Below, one piece after another: positions 8,872 to 17,534 of a stretch of 64,000 bases of DNA. Source of the DNA: Laspinema palackyanum D2a. GTDB lineage: Bacteria; Cyanobacteriota; Cyanobacteriia; Cyanobacteriales; Laspinemataceae. How positions within the stretch are numbered: position 1 is the first letter of the stretch; the number at the start of each line of letters is the position of its first letter. A program made the translations under genes and the position numbers. The stretch is taken from assembly GCA_025370845.1 (NCBI GenBank), contig JAMXFF010000013.1, forward strand, positions 1 through 64,000, given 5' to 3'. Under the pieces are notes generated by a model, which was not told the origin of the DNA, made no database searches, and saw only the letters and a list, made by a program, of their open reading frames with translations.

Positions 8872-10109
8872 TTTCTTCTGAGGCAGTCCAGAGCACCTTC
8901 GGCGCTGTAATGGCGAATCAAGTCCCTTTCTTGGAAAGCACTCAAGCGGAATTCAAAACTTTCAACTTCACGGTGGGGTCCAGCTAACCCGATATAAACT
9001 AATCCCACAGGCTTTGTCTCGCTGCCACCGCCAGGACCCGCAATTCCCGTCACGCTCAGACCCCAAGTCGCGCCTAATTTAGCGCGGACACCGAGGGCCA
9101 TTTGTTGAGCCACAATGTTGCTAACTGCACCTTCCCGGGCTAAATCTGCTGAGTTGACATCCAGAAGGCCAATTTTTACCGAATTGTCATAAGCAATCAC
9201 CCCGCCTAAGAAATAGCGAGAACTGCCGGAAATGGCGGTGAGGAGACTGCCGATACTTCCCCCGGTGCAGGATTCGGCCACGGCGAGGGTTTCACCGCGT
9301 TGGAGGAGTAACTCTCCCACCACGGAAGCGAGGGTATCTTGGTCGCACCCAAAATAGTCAAAGCCTGCAATTTCTTGAATCTGTTGCTGTACTGGGGCGA
9401 TCGCCGCTTGTGCTGTGGTTTCATTGGAGGCGCGGGCGGAAACCCGGAGTTTGACCTCGCCATTGAGGGCATAAGGAGCCACCGTTGGATTGGTCAAATC
9501 CAGTAACGGAGCCACTTTTTCTGCCAATACCGACTCAGCAATTCCCCAAAATTTCAACATCCGACTATAGATAATATTCTGACCCCAGCCTTGGGCTTTG
9601 AGGTAGGGGATGGCAGTTTCTTCCCACATTCGGTACATTTCCTTGGGAACTCCAGGAAAGGTCAGAATCGTCAAATTAGGACGAGGTTGCCAGATGATGC
9701 CCGGGGCGGTGCCTAGGGGATTGGGTAAAATCTCGGCACCGGCAGGAATTGAGGCTTGTTTGCGATTACTGACGGCCATTGGCCGACCGCGAGAGGCATA
9801 TTTTTGGATGAGGTCTTCGAGAATGTCCGTTCTCTCGACCATTTCCACCCCAAAACAAGCAGCGAGGGTTTCGTGGGTAAGGTCATCGGGGGTGGGGCCG
9901 AGACCGCCGGTAAAGATGAGAACTTGGGCAGAACGCTCGACGGCGATCGCCACCACCTGTTTAATTCGTTCGGGATTGTCCCCGACTACGGTTTGAAAAT
10001 AATGAGGGATACCCAGTTCAGCCAGTTGTTGGGCTAAAAACTGAGAGTTGCTGTTAAGAATATCTCCCAACAGCAATTCTGTGCCAACACAAATAATCTC
10101 AGCACTCAT
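8853..10109 (-). CDS. cinA: CinA-like protein (nicotinamide-nucleotide amidohydrolase/ADP-ribose pyrophosphatase family)
   Basis: The 418-aa protein has the usual two-part CinA layout: an N-terminal MoCF-like domain (AEIICVGTELLLGDILNSNS; GGLGPTPDDLTHE) and a C-terminal PncC/CinA domain (LAVAESCTGGSIGSLLTAI; SVTGIAGPGGG). In other bacteria the C-domain deamidates nicotinamide mononucleotide in pyridine nucleotide salvage, and the N-domain can hydrolyse ADP-ribose; CinA has also been tied to competence. The length is normal. The next gene upstream on the same strand, the WecA/MraY-type transferase, ends 62 bp away, so the two may be co-transcribed. Confidence 0.93.
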   Translation of the reverse strand: MSAEIICVGTELLLGDILNSNSQFLAQQLAELGIPHYFQTVVGDNPERIKQVVAIAVERSAQVLIFTGGLGPTPDDLTHETLAACFGVEMVERTDILEDLIQKYASRGRPMAVSNRKQASIPAGAEILPNPLGTAPGIIWQPRPNLTILTFPGVPKEMYRMWEETAIPYLKAQGWGQNIIYSRMLKFWGIAESVLAEKVAPLLDLTNPTVAPYALNGEVKLRVSARASNETTAQAAIAPVQQQIQEIAGFDYFGCDQDTLASVVGELLLQRGETLAVAESCTGGSIGSLLTAISGSSRYFLGGVIAYDNSVKIGLLDVNSADLAREGAVSNIVAQQMALGVRAKLGATWGLSVTGIAGPGGGSETKPVGLVYIGLAGPHREVESFEFRLSAFQERDLIRHYSAEGALDCLRRKMLRIA

Positions 10110-10171
10110 GAATTTTTGATTTTAGAGTTTAGATAGGATAGGCACCAGAGATAGGTGTTTACTGAGCCGGG

Positions 10172-11218
10172 TTATAACCTCGCGTGTTTCTTCACTTTCC
10201 AACTGGCATAGCTGAGTAAAGCCGTTGCCGCAAAAGCGTAGGCGACGCCGCTGGGAATCCCGGCAAAGGCTAGGGCGATACTGCCGACCCAAATGGTCAG
10301 GGCGTAAATAAACAGAACGGTTAACCGATGGGAGAGTCCAGCTTCGAGGAGACGGTGGTGCAGATGACGCTTATCGGCGGTAAAGGGAGATTTGCCATTG
10401 CGAATGCGATCGACAATCACCGCTGACATATCCAAAATCGGCACTGCTAGAATGATATAAGGCAGAACCACCGCAGTAACAGCCGTAGTTTTGACCAAAC
10501 CCACCACACCGACCCCAGCCAGGGTGAAGCCGATAAAATAGGAGCCACCATCCCCCATGAAAATTTGGGCTGGATTAAAGTTGTACCGGAGGAAGCCCAA
10601 AGTTGCACCGGCTAAGGCCGCCGCAATCAACGCAGCAGCGGGTTGATGCATAAACAGGCTCACCATCAGCATAACTAAGGCGGCAATGCCGGAAACACCT
10701 GCCGCCAGACCATCTAATCCATCGATCCAGTTAATGGCATTGGTCATGCCAACTAGCCAGATCACGGTGATGGGATAGCTAATCAAGTCAGGGAATTTCA
10801 CGAGTCCCAGAAAGGGAATAGTTAAAAATTCAATTTGAACACCGACGGCCCAAGCGCCACTGGCACAGACGGTTTGTAACAGGAGTCGCAAGAACGGAGA
10901 GAGTCCGTATAAATCGTCAGCGAGTCCGATCGCAAAGAAGGCAAGGCCGCCGAGGGTGAGGCCCCAAATTTCGTACTCTTTCGGAGTGGGCAAGAAGCCA
11001 AATCCACCCATCCACCAGACGATTAATAGGGCAGTCGTGGTCCCTAGGAAGATGGATACGCCTCCCAAGCGCACCATTGGCTGGCGGTGTACCTTGCGTT
11101 CTCCGGGAAGATCAACTCGGCCACTTTTAATCCCAATTTTTTTGACGACCGGCGTCGTTGCAAGGACAACAAGGGCGGCGACGATAAAAGCAACCACATG
11201 GTAGAGCTGGTAAGGCAT
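10172..11218 (-). CDS. Undecaprenyl-phosphate sugar-1-phosphate transferase (WecA/MraY family)
   Basis: A 348-aa polytopic membrane protein of the PNPT family, with about 10-11 helices. Family signatures are FAIGLADDLYGLSP (DD pair for Mg), NAINWIDGLDGLAAG, RYNFNPAQIFMGDGGSYFIGF and the cytosolic DKRHLHHRLLEAG histidine loop. The HHR-type loop and overall size favour WecA-like enzymes, which load GlcNAc-1-phosphate or a related sugar on a lipid carrier to start O-antigen or exopolysaccharide synthesis, over MraY. It lies directly upstream of cinA on the same strand. Confidence 0.9.
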   Translation of the reverse strand: MPYQLYHVVAFIVAALVVLATTPVVKKIGIKSGRVDLPGERKVHRQPMVRLGGVSIFLGTTTALLIVWWMGGFGFLPTPKEYEIWGLTLGGLAFFAIGLADDLYGLSPFLRLLLQTVCASGAWAVGVQIEFLTIPFLGLVKFPDLISYPITVIWLVGMTNAINWIDGLDGLAAGVSGIAALVMLMVSLFMHQPAAALIAAALAGATLGFLRYNFNPAQIFMGDGGSYFIGFTLAGVGVVGLVKTTAVTAVVLPYIILAVPILDMSAVIVDRIRNGKSPFTADKRHLHHRLLEAGLSHRLTVLFIYALTIWVGSIALAFAGIPSGVAYAFAATALLSYASWKVKKHARL

Positions 11219-12040
11219 CAGAATAAACTCAGTTGCAAGACAAAAAACATCTCAGGCAAATTCTACCTACATTTACTACATTTAACTGAACCAAGCTACG
11301 GATGAAAGTGGAAGATTTATTAAAATAAAGCCGTTAGGGTTTTCAAGAGTTTAGTAGGGGCGTTGCTACAGGGGGAGGTGGGTGACAACCCTCATGATTG
11401 AATGCCCCAGTCGCCCCTACGGTTATAACCCAAATAAGCCTAACCCTTTTTTAGCCCATTTCAGCATTGAGGAGTGGAGGGGATGCGATCGGGTGAAATA
11501 ATCTTTATAATAATCTCGGCAATGTCCGCTTTCCTCGTTTGGAGGGGAGGGGTCCGAGAATGACTCGGGCGATCGCTCCCTAGAGGAAACAGGGAGTTAA
11601 ATCTGCGGTTGCTGCATTTTTTCCGGGTTCTCCCCCCCTGATCGGATCAAGGAATCAATCCGGGTCTATTCGGTGCAATTATTCTGCCCTTGCATCGGGT
11701 CATCTCTAAATAGATGATTTACCCCACTACTCTAAACAGCCCCCAGTTAAATCTGGTCCCCCTTAAGAAGTGGCACAGTTCCTCATCAAGGGTTCCCCAA
11801 CCGTAGGAAACTTGAAAAAGAAGAGCGAACTCCAGGAATTACAGTTTTGTTCACTCAGGTTAGAGGGAACAGTCCTGAATCAATTGCTGACTTCATGGTG
11901 AAGAGTTCCTTCTCAATGCTAAAAAAAAAGGGGGGAGTTTTGGACGGTTGCCCGAGGTTTCATCGGGCGAAAAAATTTATTTAAGAAAGGGTCTAAACCC
12001 ATTCAGTATAAACATCTGGGATAATCGAGGAGAAGAGGAA
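11219..12040. other. Intergenic region without a recognised gene
   Basis: About 820 bp between two divergent transcription units. Six-frame reading shows only short ORFs without convincing composition. It must carry the promoters for the transferase gene (minus) and for the 72-aa gene (plus), but no clear promoter box or structured RNA could be assigned. Confidence 0.5.
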
Positions 12041-12259
12041 ATGGAAGTGACAACGGTCACCCAAAAATTGCGGCAAAATCCTTATGAGGTTTATCGAGAC
12101 CCACTCACGGGGAAATGGATGGTGATCAAAAATCCAAAACTACATGGCGATCGCCATGTTAATCCTTCTAAGCCTTTATCAAACCTATTTCAATCCCTGA
12201 AACCAGGAGAGGGTCAGGAATTGCGATCAGAGTGTGGGGAATTGCCCCTCAAAGAATAA
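12041..12259 (+). CDS. Hypothetical 72-aa protein
   Basis: The ATG at 12041 follows a strong purine-rich ribosome binding site (GAGGAGAAGAGGAA), which makes it preferable to an in-frame ATG 93 bp upstream. The product contains PYEVYRDPLTGKWMVIKNP, a compact charged and aromatic segment, then a Lys/Pro-rich tail. No family is recognised and no membrane segment or signal is visible. It is followed 54 bp later by an SDR gene on the same strand, which may be in the same transcript. Confidence 0.6.
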   Translation: MEVTTVTQKLRQNPYEVYRDPLTGKWMVIKNPKLHGDRHVNPSKPLSNLFQSLKPGEGQELRSECGELPLKE

Positions 12260-12313
12260 ATAAAATTGATTTAGAATAGGGAGCGAAGGATTTAGGGTGA
12301 GTAAATTACCAAC

Positions 12314-12973
12314 ATGGCAACTTATTTAGTAACAGGAACTGCCCGTGGCATTGGGTTAGCATTGTGCCAGCAGTTACAGGAACGGGGGGATACGGCGATC
12401 GCAGTTTGCCGTCAGTCCTCCCCGGAGTTAGATGCATTAGGGATTCGAGTCGAAACCGGAATTGATATCACTTCGAGTCAGACCCTAAAAGAACTGGTGC
12501 AGCGATTGCAGGGGATATCCTTAGATGTGTTGGTCAATAATGCGGGCATTTTAGAAGAAGATAGCCTTGATCGCCTGGATTTTGACAGCATTCAACGCCA
12601 GTTTGAGGTGAATGCTTTGGGAACATTGCGAGTGACTCAGGCACTGCTACCGTTTCTCAGGGAAGGGTCTAAGATTGGGATTGTCACCAGTCGCATGGGT
12701 TCTATTGAGGATAATAGTTCCGGAGGTTATTATGGGTATCGGATGTCCAAAGTCGCCGTCAGTATGGCAGGCAAATCCCTGGCGATCGATTTGAAACCGC
12801 GCAAAATCGCTGTGGGGATTGTACATCCTGGATTAGTTCAGACCCGAATGACGGATTTTAGTGGAATTTCTACCCCCGAAGCAGCGCATGGTATCATTCA
12901 GCGACTGGATAATCTCACTCTGGACAATTCTGGTACGTTTTGGCACGCCAATGGCGAAGTCTTACCGTGGTAG
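12314..12973 (+). CDS. Short-chain dehydrogenase/reductase
   Basis: The 219-aa protein is a classical SDR: N-terminal cofactor motif TGTARGIG (residues about 7-14), NNAG motif (LDVLVNNAGIL), and active site YGYRMSK with catalytic Tyr and Lys, preceded by the Ser-rich VTSRMGS strand. The short length and HPGLVQTRM segment resemble the C-factor-like SDR branch. The family reduces or oxidises small carbonyl/alcohol substrates with NAD(P); the substrate here is unknown. Confidence 0.88.
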   Translation: MATYLVTGTARGIGLALCQQLQERGDTAIAVCRQSSPELDALGIRVETGIDITSSQTLKELVQRLQGISLDVLVNNAGILEEDSLDRLDFDSIQRQFEVNALGTLRVTQALLPFLREGSKIGIVTSRMGSIEDNSSGGYYGYRMSKVAVSMAGKSLAIDLKPRKIAVGIVHPGLVQTRMTDFSGISTPEAAHGIIQRLDNLTLDNSGTFWHANGEVLPW

Positions 12974-13155
12974 AAGAGGGGAAGAACTGATTATATGATG
13001 ATAAATTAGTCCGGTTGGAGTGTAACGGATTCCTCTATGGGAAGATGTTCCCAACCTGTAGGGGGTAAAACCTGACTTGATGTTGCACTCCAGTCGGAAG
13101 AATACCAAATCTGCTCAATTCTGAACAGGGGAGGGGGGAGGAGTGAATCATGCAT

Positions 13156-13494
13156 TCACTTCCCCATTTGACCGCATATTTCTTTATAAATTTCGTTCAT
13201 TTTTTGGATGACTTCCTGAGCTTTTTTTTGCTGTTCGGGATTATCATAAAATAAATCAGGATGCCATTTTTTTACTAAAGTTCGATAAGCTTGTTTCACC
13301 TCTTTCAGGGAAGCATTAGAGTTCAATCCGAGGATTTTGTAAAACCGAGCAATTTTATCGCTAACAGGTAGCGGGGGTGCTTGCGGACGGTGAGTGATCG
13401 CATCGGGAAGCGATCGCCAGTTCCTCTGTTTCAGTTTGGCTAATTCTGCATCCATTTCCAATGCCTGAAATTTGGCTTCCAACGGGTCAATCAT
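13156..13494 (-). CDS. Small J-domain protein
   Basis: The 112-aa protein ends in a J domain (about residues 48-110): FYKILGLNSNASLKEVKQAYRTLVKKWHPDLF with the HPD tripeptide needed to stimulate Hsp70 ATPase. There is no Gly/Phe region, zinc finger or client-binding C-domain, so it is a class III J protein; the N-terminal 45 residues are helical and charged. ATG at 13494 is preferred over an upstream TTG because of its spacing from AGGAG. It is the last gene of the dynamin-like operon (73-80 bp after the third GTPase, same strand), which suggests it brings DnaK to that system, perhaps to disassemble GTPase polymers. That role is inference. Confidence 0.85.
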   Translation of the reverse strand: MIDPLEAKFQALEMDAELAKLKQRNWRSLPDAITHRPQAPPLPVSDKIARFYKILGLNSNASLKEVKQAYRTLVKKWHPDLFYDNPEQQKKAQEVIQKMNEIYKEICGQMGK

Positions 13495-13573
13495 TCCCAA
13501 AATCTCCTGAGTTCAACTTCCCCCAAGGGGGTTAGCACATATCCAAACAGCACTCCCTCAACACCAAGTCGAT

Positions 13574-15244
13574 TCACTTCTCCTTCAAAGACTGTAAATC
13601 CTGAGTTAACGCCTCCAATACATTTTGTAAAAACTGGATTTGATGGCGCTTCGTGAGCATCTCCGATGAGGGCTTTTGGGGTTGAAATCGCATCACAGGC
13701 ATGGCGATTTCTTCATAGTCGCGCAGGGTCAAAAAAGCCCCTTCACTGAACCGCTTCAGATAGTCCTCCGCCGCTTTTTTATAGAGCGTTTGTAAATCAG
13801 GAGAGTTCACAGGAGTGGCAGGAGTGGCGGGGGTGGACGAATTGGGTTCAATAATTCGATTCAGGATATAATAAGCACTGCGAGCAACCGTATTGCCTAC
13901 AGGACTTTCTAATAGCCAATCCAAAGGAGTGTCCCCTGAGATAGCGGTGGGACGTTTTGGCGACTTAGGGGCAGAGGGAGTTTGAGGAACGGTGACAGAG
14001 GGAGGGTCAGGAAATTTTAGGGTTAATCTTCCCGGGTGGGGGTGGTTGAAAAACTCACAAGCTTTATTTACCCAACTGGTAATTTCTTGCTGATATTGAA
14101 CCATCGCCGGTTGAAAAGATTGGGTTTCCCAGGTGCGAAATTGCCCCTGTTGGAGTGCCGCGATCGCCTCCAGTTCATACCGCTTTAACAGATTTGGTAA
14201 ATACAGTTTACTTTGTAAATCAGAAACGCTCCCCTCAAAACCTTGTTTAATCAGTTTTTCTGCTTTTTGTTGCAACTGAATTTTATTCGCCTGTTTTTCT
14301 TCAGCAACGGCTAAATCAGTGTTCAACCCTTGAATTTTTGCCGTTAAAGACTGGCAGATTTGAGTGGCGATCGCCTCTAAGCGTGGCAACCAATTAGTAG
14401 TTTTTTCTTGATGAAATGCCACAATACTTTGCAGCGCCGATTCAAACATCGGCAGTCCCGTAGTCTGTGCTGCTGCCGCATCCCCTTTCAGTCTTGCTCT
14501 GAGGGCCGGTAAAGCATCAACCCGATACAAATTACTAATCCCCGGAGGCAAATTGGACCGAAAACTTTCCGCCACAAACCGCATTCGACTGGACACTTCT
14601 TTTTGGTCGTCCGGGTCCATTAAATTCATGAAATTGACCGCAAAAACCACCGTTTCAATCCCGCGATCGAGCAGCCAATCCCGGAGATTTTCCCGTTCTC
14701 CCAGGGTCATCAACTTACGAGCATCGAGTACCTGCACCACCAAATCTGCCGTTAACAGTTGATTTCTGACTAGATTATCCTGTTCTTCCCGGTCATTGGT
14801 TCCGGGCAAATCTAAAAATTCTACCCCAATTTGCAGGAAAGAATGAGGACAAAACACCTCAACCGCAGCAACATCATTTCGCATCCGCCGGTCCTGGTCT
14901 AAAATAGCATATTGCTTGAGGATAGCCGTCCCGAGATCGCTCATCACCTGTCCATCATTTAAGGTAATTTTAGCGCTCAATTCTTCCCCATATTTAACAT
15001 GAATTGCCGCCCCTGTCGTGGGAATCAAATCAATCGGTAAAGTCCGCTGTCCCAGCAAAGCATTGAGTAAAGTAGATTTGCCATAATTAAAAGGACCAAA
15101 AACCGCAATCCGAAAGACGGGATGTTCCAACGCTTCGCAAATTGTCAGGCTATCTTGATACAGGGGTAAACTTTTATCCAGTTCTAATGCCCCTAATGCT
15201 GCCCTGATATTCCTGACTACGTTTTGATAAACTTCCTGCTGCAT
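13574..15244 (-). CDS. Dynamin-like GTPase, short divergent type
   Basis: A GTPase of 556 aa from the ATG at 15244, which has GAGG seven bases before it; a TTG 21 bp upstream is possible but lacks that support. Motifs: P-loop GPFNYGKS, G2 Thr in IPTTGAA, G3 DLPGTND, and a degenerate G4 (VNFMNLMD instead of N/TKxD). Long helical stretches follow. Unlike the next two genes it has no long hydrophobic segment; near residue 440 a Pro/Thr-rich linker (TPATPATP) precedes the last helices. It is probably a soluble or peripheral partner of the two membrane-inserting GTPases upstream in the operon. Confidence 0.85.
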   Translation of the reverse strand: MQQEVYQNVVRNIRAALGALELDKSLPLYQDSLTICEALEHPVFRIAVFGPFNYGKSTLLNALLGQRTLPIDLIPTTGAAIHVKYGEELSAKITLNDGQVMSDLGTAILKQYAILDQDRRMRNDVAAVEVFCPHSFLQIGVEFLDLPGTNDREEQDNLVRNQLLTADLVVQVLDARKLMTLGERENLRDWLLDRGIETVVFAVNFMNLMDPDDQKEVSSRMRFVAESFRSNLPPGISNLYRVDALPALRARLKGDAAAAQTTGLPMFESALQSIVAFHQEKTTNWLPRLEAIATQICQSLTAKIQGLNTDLAVAEEKQANKIQLQQKAEKLIKQGFEGSVSDLQSKLYLPNLLKRYELEAIAALQQGQFRTWETQSFQPAMVQYQQEITSWVNKACEFFNHPHPGRLTLKFPDPPSVTVPQTPSAPKSPKRPTAISGDTPLDWLLESPVGNTVARSAYYILNRIIEPNSSTPATPATPVNSPDLQTLYKKAAEDYLKRFSEGAFLTLRDYEEIAMPVMRFQPQKPSSEMLTKRHQIQFLQNVLEALTQDLQSLKEK

Positions 15245-15340
15245 TTTTCTGCCTCGGGTTAACAATTTTAAGGAAATCTCTTGATTCCGGAGGGAGCTCT
15301 CCCCGGCCCTCTTAGGGAAGGGGCCGGGGTGTTAGATCTC

Positions 15341-17419
15341 TCAACCTACAGCAATCAGTAAATCCTGATATTCGGTCTCAATATTTCGCGCCTCCAAACT
15401 GACATCAGATTCTAACTTTCTGAGTCGTTCTAATTCACTACTCCGATTAATTTCATGGGATTGCTTTTGTGCCAGCAAATTATCTAATTCCGCTTGACGG
15501 GATTTGATATCATCATCAATGCGTTGAGTCACCTCACGGTCATAAGCATCAAAACACTCTTTAACCGCATCGTGAATCGGCTGCCACTGTTGATCAGCGA
15601 CTTGGGGCAGATATTTGACCAGTTCTTTTTTAGTCACTTTGACCACTTCTATGCGAGCGCGATCGGCCTGAAACAACCCCACGCCTAATCCCACCAGTGC
15701 TAAAGTAATTGGCCCTAAAATAATCCCAAACACGGTGGAAATTGCCGCACTAATTCCAATCACGGCTACCATATTTAACAGGATATTTTTCCAGTCGAAA
15801 CCGGCGCCCATGAGGGCGGCTCCTGCTAGATTGCCCGTGGCTAATGAAACTAATCCCATTGCCCAATTTGCCCAGGCGGGAGAGCTATCTTCCGGTAAAC
15901 TATTGCTACCGGCCTGGATTTTTTGTCCGGTGAGTTTTTCGGTAATTTTAGTGGTGACTTTGGTGTAGTCGGACCCGTACTGTGAGGCACTTTTGGCTAA
16001 TTGAATGAACGCCCCATTCATCTCTTGTTCGGCGGTGAGGCTCCAAGCGGATAATTTATCATTAATGTACTGCTCAAATGCCTGCCGGAATCGGGCTTCA
16101 AAGTTTTCTCGTTTGCCTTTGTCGATGAAGTCTCCAAATTTAATATCCGGTTGATAGGTTAAGAAATCACTTTCAAAGGTATTGCCTAAGTTGAGGACAT
16201 AAGTGCGGAATGAATGTGCGATCGCCCGCGCTTTGCTATCCCGAACCTGTTTGATTTCATCCTTGAAGCGATCGCGAATATTTGTTAAAGCCTTAAACTC
16301 CGGTTCAACGGAACTAATCCGCTGCTTCAACTCATTCACATCCCCATCCAGTAACGGAATCCGGCGGGCGATCGCCTCCCGCACTCGGGTGGAGGTTTGA
16401 CGCGCTAAAGTTCGCGCCTGCCGCAATTCAGAAACCGCTCGTTCCTGGGTTAAAAACGTATTCAGCGCCCCCAAAAAGTTGGAAAATCCCGTTCCCTCCA
16501 ACGAGGCGACTGCATCCTTAATCCGTCGTCTCAACGCTTGAATTGCTGAAATTTCAAACACCCGCTCCTCATAAATATCATGTCCATCTACCACACAATA
16601 TTCCGCTAAATTCGCCTTAAAAACTTGCCGCAATCGCGTCTCGGAATCCTGCAATTCTTCCTCATCATCCGGATCGATTAAACTCTCCCGCACCTGATCC
16701 CAAGCATTAATCAGAAAGAACACACTCAATCCCCGCCCCTTAATATAATTCTCCAGATAGCGGCGTTCTCCCAGGGTGCAAGGTTGTGATGCTCTCATCA
16801 CAAACAAAATCGCATGGCAATTGTTAATATACCCCAGCGACAATTCATTTCGAGATTCCGTATCATTCAGCCCTGGACTATCAACAATTTCTACCCCTTT
16901 TTGCAGTAGCGATAGCGGGTACTCTAACACCGCATAGTCTACATCGGGGAACGCTTGTTGCTGGTTCTGTTCCAGTTGTTTCGCTTCCGAGGGAGGGATA
17001 GTGTAGTTCTGTTTAAAACTCTTAAAATCTAGCTCTTGGGGACTTTTGCCATCCTTAAAATAGACCGTTACTTTCTTTTCCGGTCCGTAGCGCAACACGG
17101 TCAGCAGGGCAGTACAAGGGTTGACATCACTGGGTAAAATATTCTCTCCAATTAACGCATTGAGAAAGGTGCTTTTACCCCGCTTCATATCTCCCAAAAC
17201 CAGCAGCCGAAAGACCCCATGCCGTAAATTTTGACTGGCTTTTTGCGTATCTTCGATTTCTCGATCTAAGCCCAATTGCCCAGATTTTTTCGCCCCTGCT
17301 GTTTCAGATTCTTGCAAAATTTCGGCTATCTTGCTGAACGCATTAGCCACATCTGCTCGCACTTCGGCGACCCGCTCTAAATTAGTCAAAAAACTTTTGG
17401 TTTCCATTTTATAGCTCAT
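15341..17419 (-). CDS. Bacterial dynamin-like GTPase (membrane-associated), copy 2
   Basis: A 692-aa bacterial dynamin-like protein. GTPase motifs: P-loop GDMKRGKS (76-83), G2 NPCTALLT, G3 DSPG (180-183), G4 NAWD (238-241). Long helical stalk regions flank a hydrophobic segment at about 521-584 (starting MGLVSLATGN) that could act as the membrane-inserting paddle seen in bacterial dynamins. It ends in a charged coiled coil. It is very similar along its length to the 694-aa neighbour at 17535, including the first residues M-S/V-YKME, which supports the chosen starts. Members of this family bend, fuse or repair membranes, often as pairs that assemble together. It is 115 bp downstream of its paralogue, same strand. 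Confidence 0.92.
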   Translation of the reverse strand: MSYKMETKSFLTNLERVAEVRADVANAFSKIAEILQESETAGAKKSGQLGLDREIEDTQKASQNLRHGVFRLLVLGDMKRGKSTFLNALIGENILPSDVNPCTALLTVLRYGPEKKVTVYFKDGKSPQELDFKSFKQNYTIPPSEAKQLEQNQQQAFPDVDYAVLEYPLSLLQKGVEIVDSPGLNDTESRNELSLGYINNCHAILFVMRASQPCTLGERRYLENYIKGRGLSVFFLINAWDQVRESLIDPDDEEELQDSETRLRQVFKANLAEYCVVDGHDIYEERVFEISAIQALRRRIKDAVASLEGTGFSNFLGALNTFLTQERAVSELRQARTLARQTSTRVREAIARRIPLLDGDVNELKQRISSVEPEFKALTNIRDRFKDEIKQVRDSKARAIAHSFRTYVLNLGNTFESDFLTYQPDIKFGDFIDKGKRENFEARFRQAFEQYINDKLSAWSLTAEQEMNGAFIQLAKSASQYGSDYTKVTTKITEKLTGQKIQAGSNSLPEDSSPAWANWAMGLVSLATGNLAGAALMGAGFDWKNILLNMVAVIGISAAISTVFGIILGPITLALVGLGVGLFQADRARIEVVKVTKKELVKYLPQVADQQWQPIHDAVKECFDAYDREVTQRIDDDIKSRQAELDNLLAQKQSHEINRSSELERLRKLESDVSLEARNIETEYQDLLIAVG

Positions 17420-17534
17420 GCTGATTTAGGGTAATATCCATCAATAAAGTTGACCCAATTGTACTTCTGTTGTTTCCGGTTCGGGCCTGCAAACCAGACC
17501 CGGACAAAAAACGCGCAACCAATCCGATGCCATT

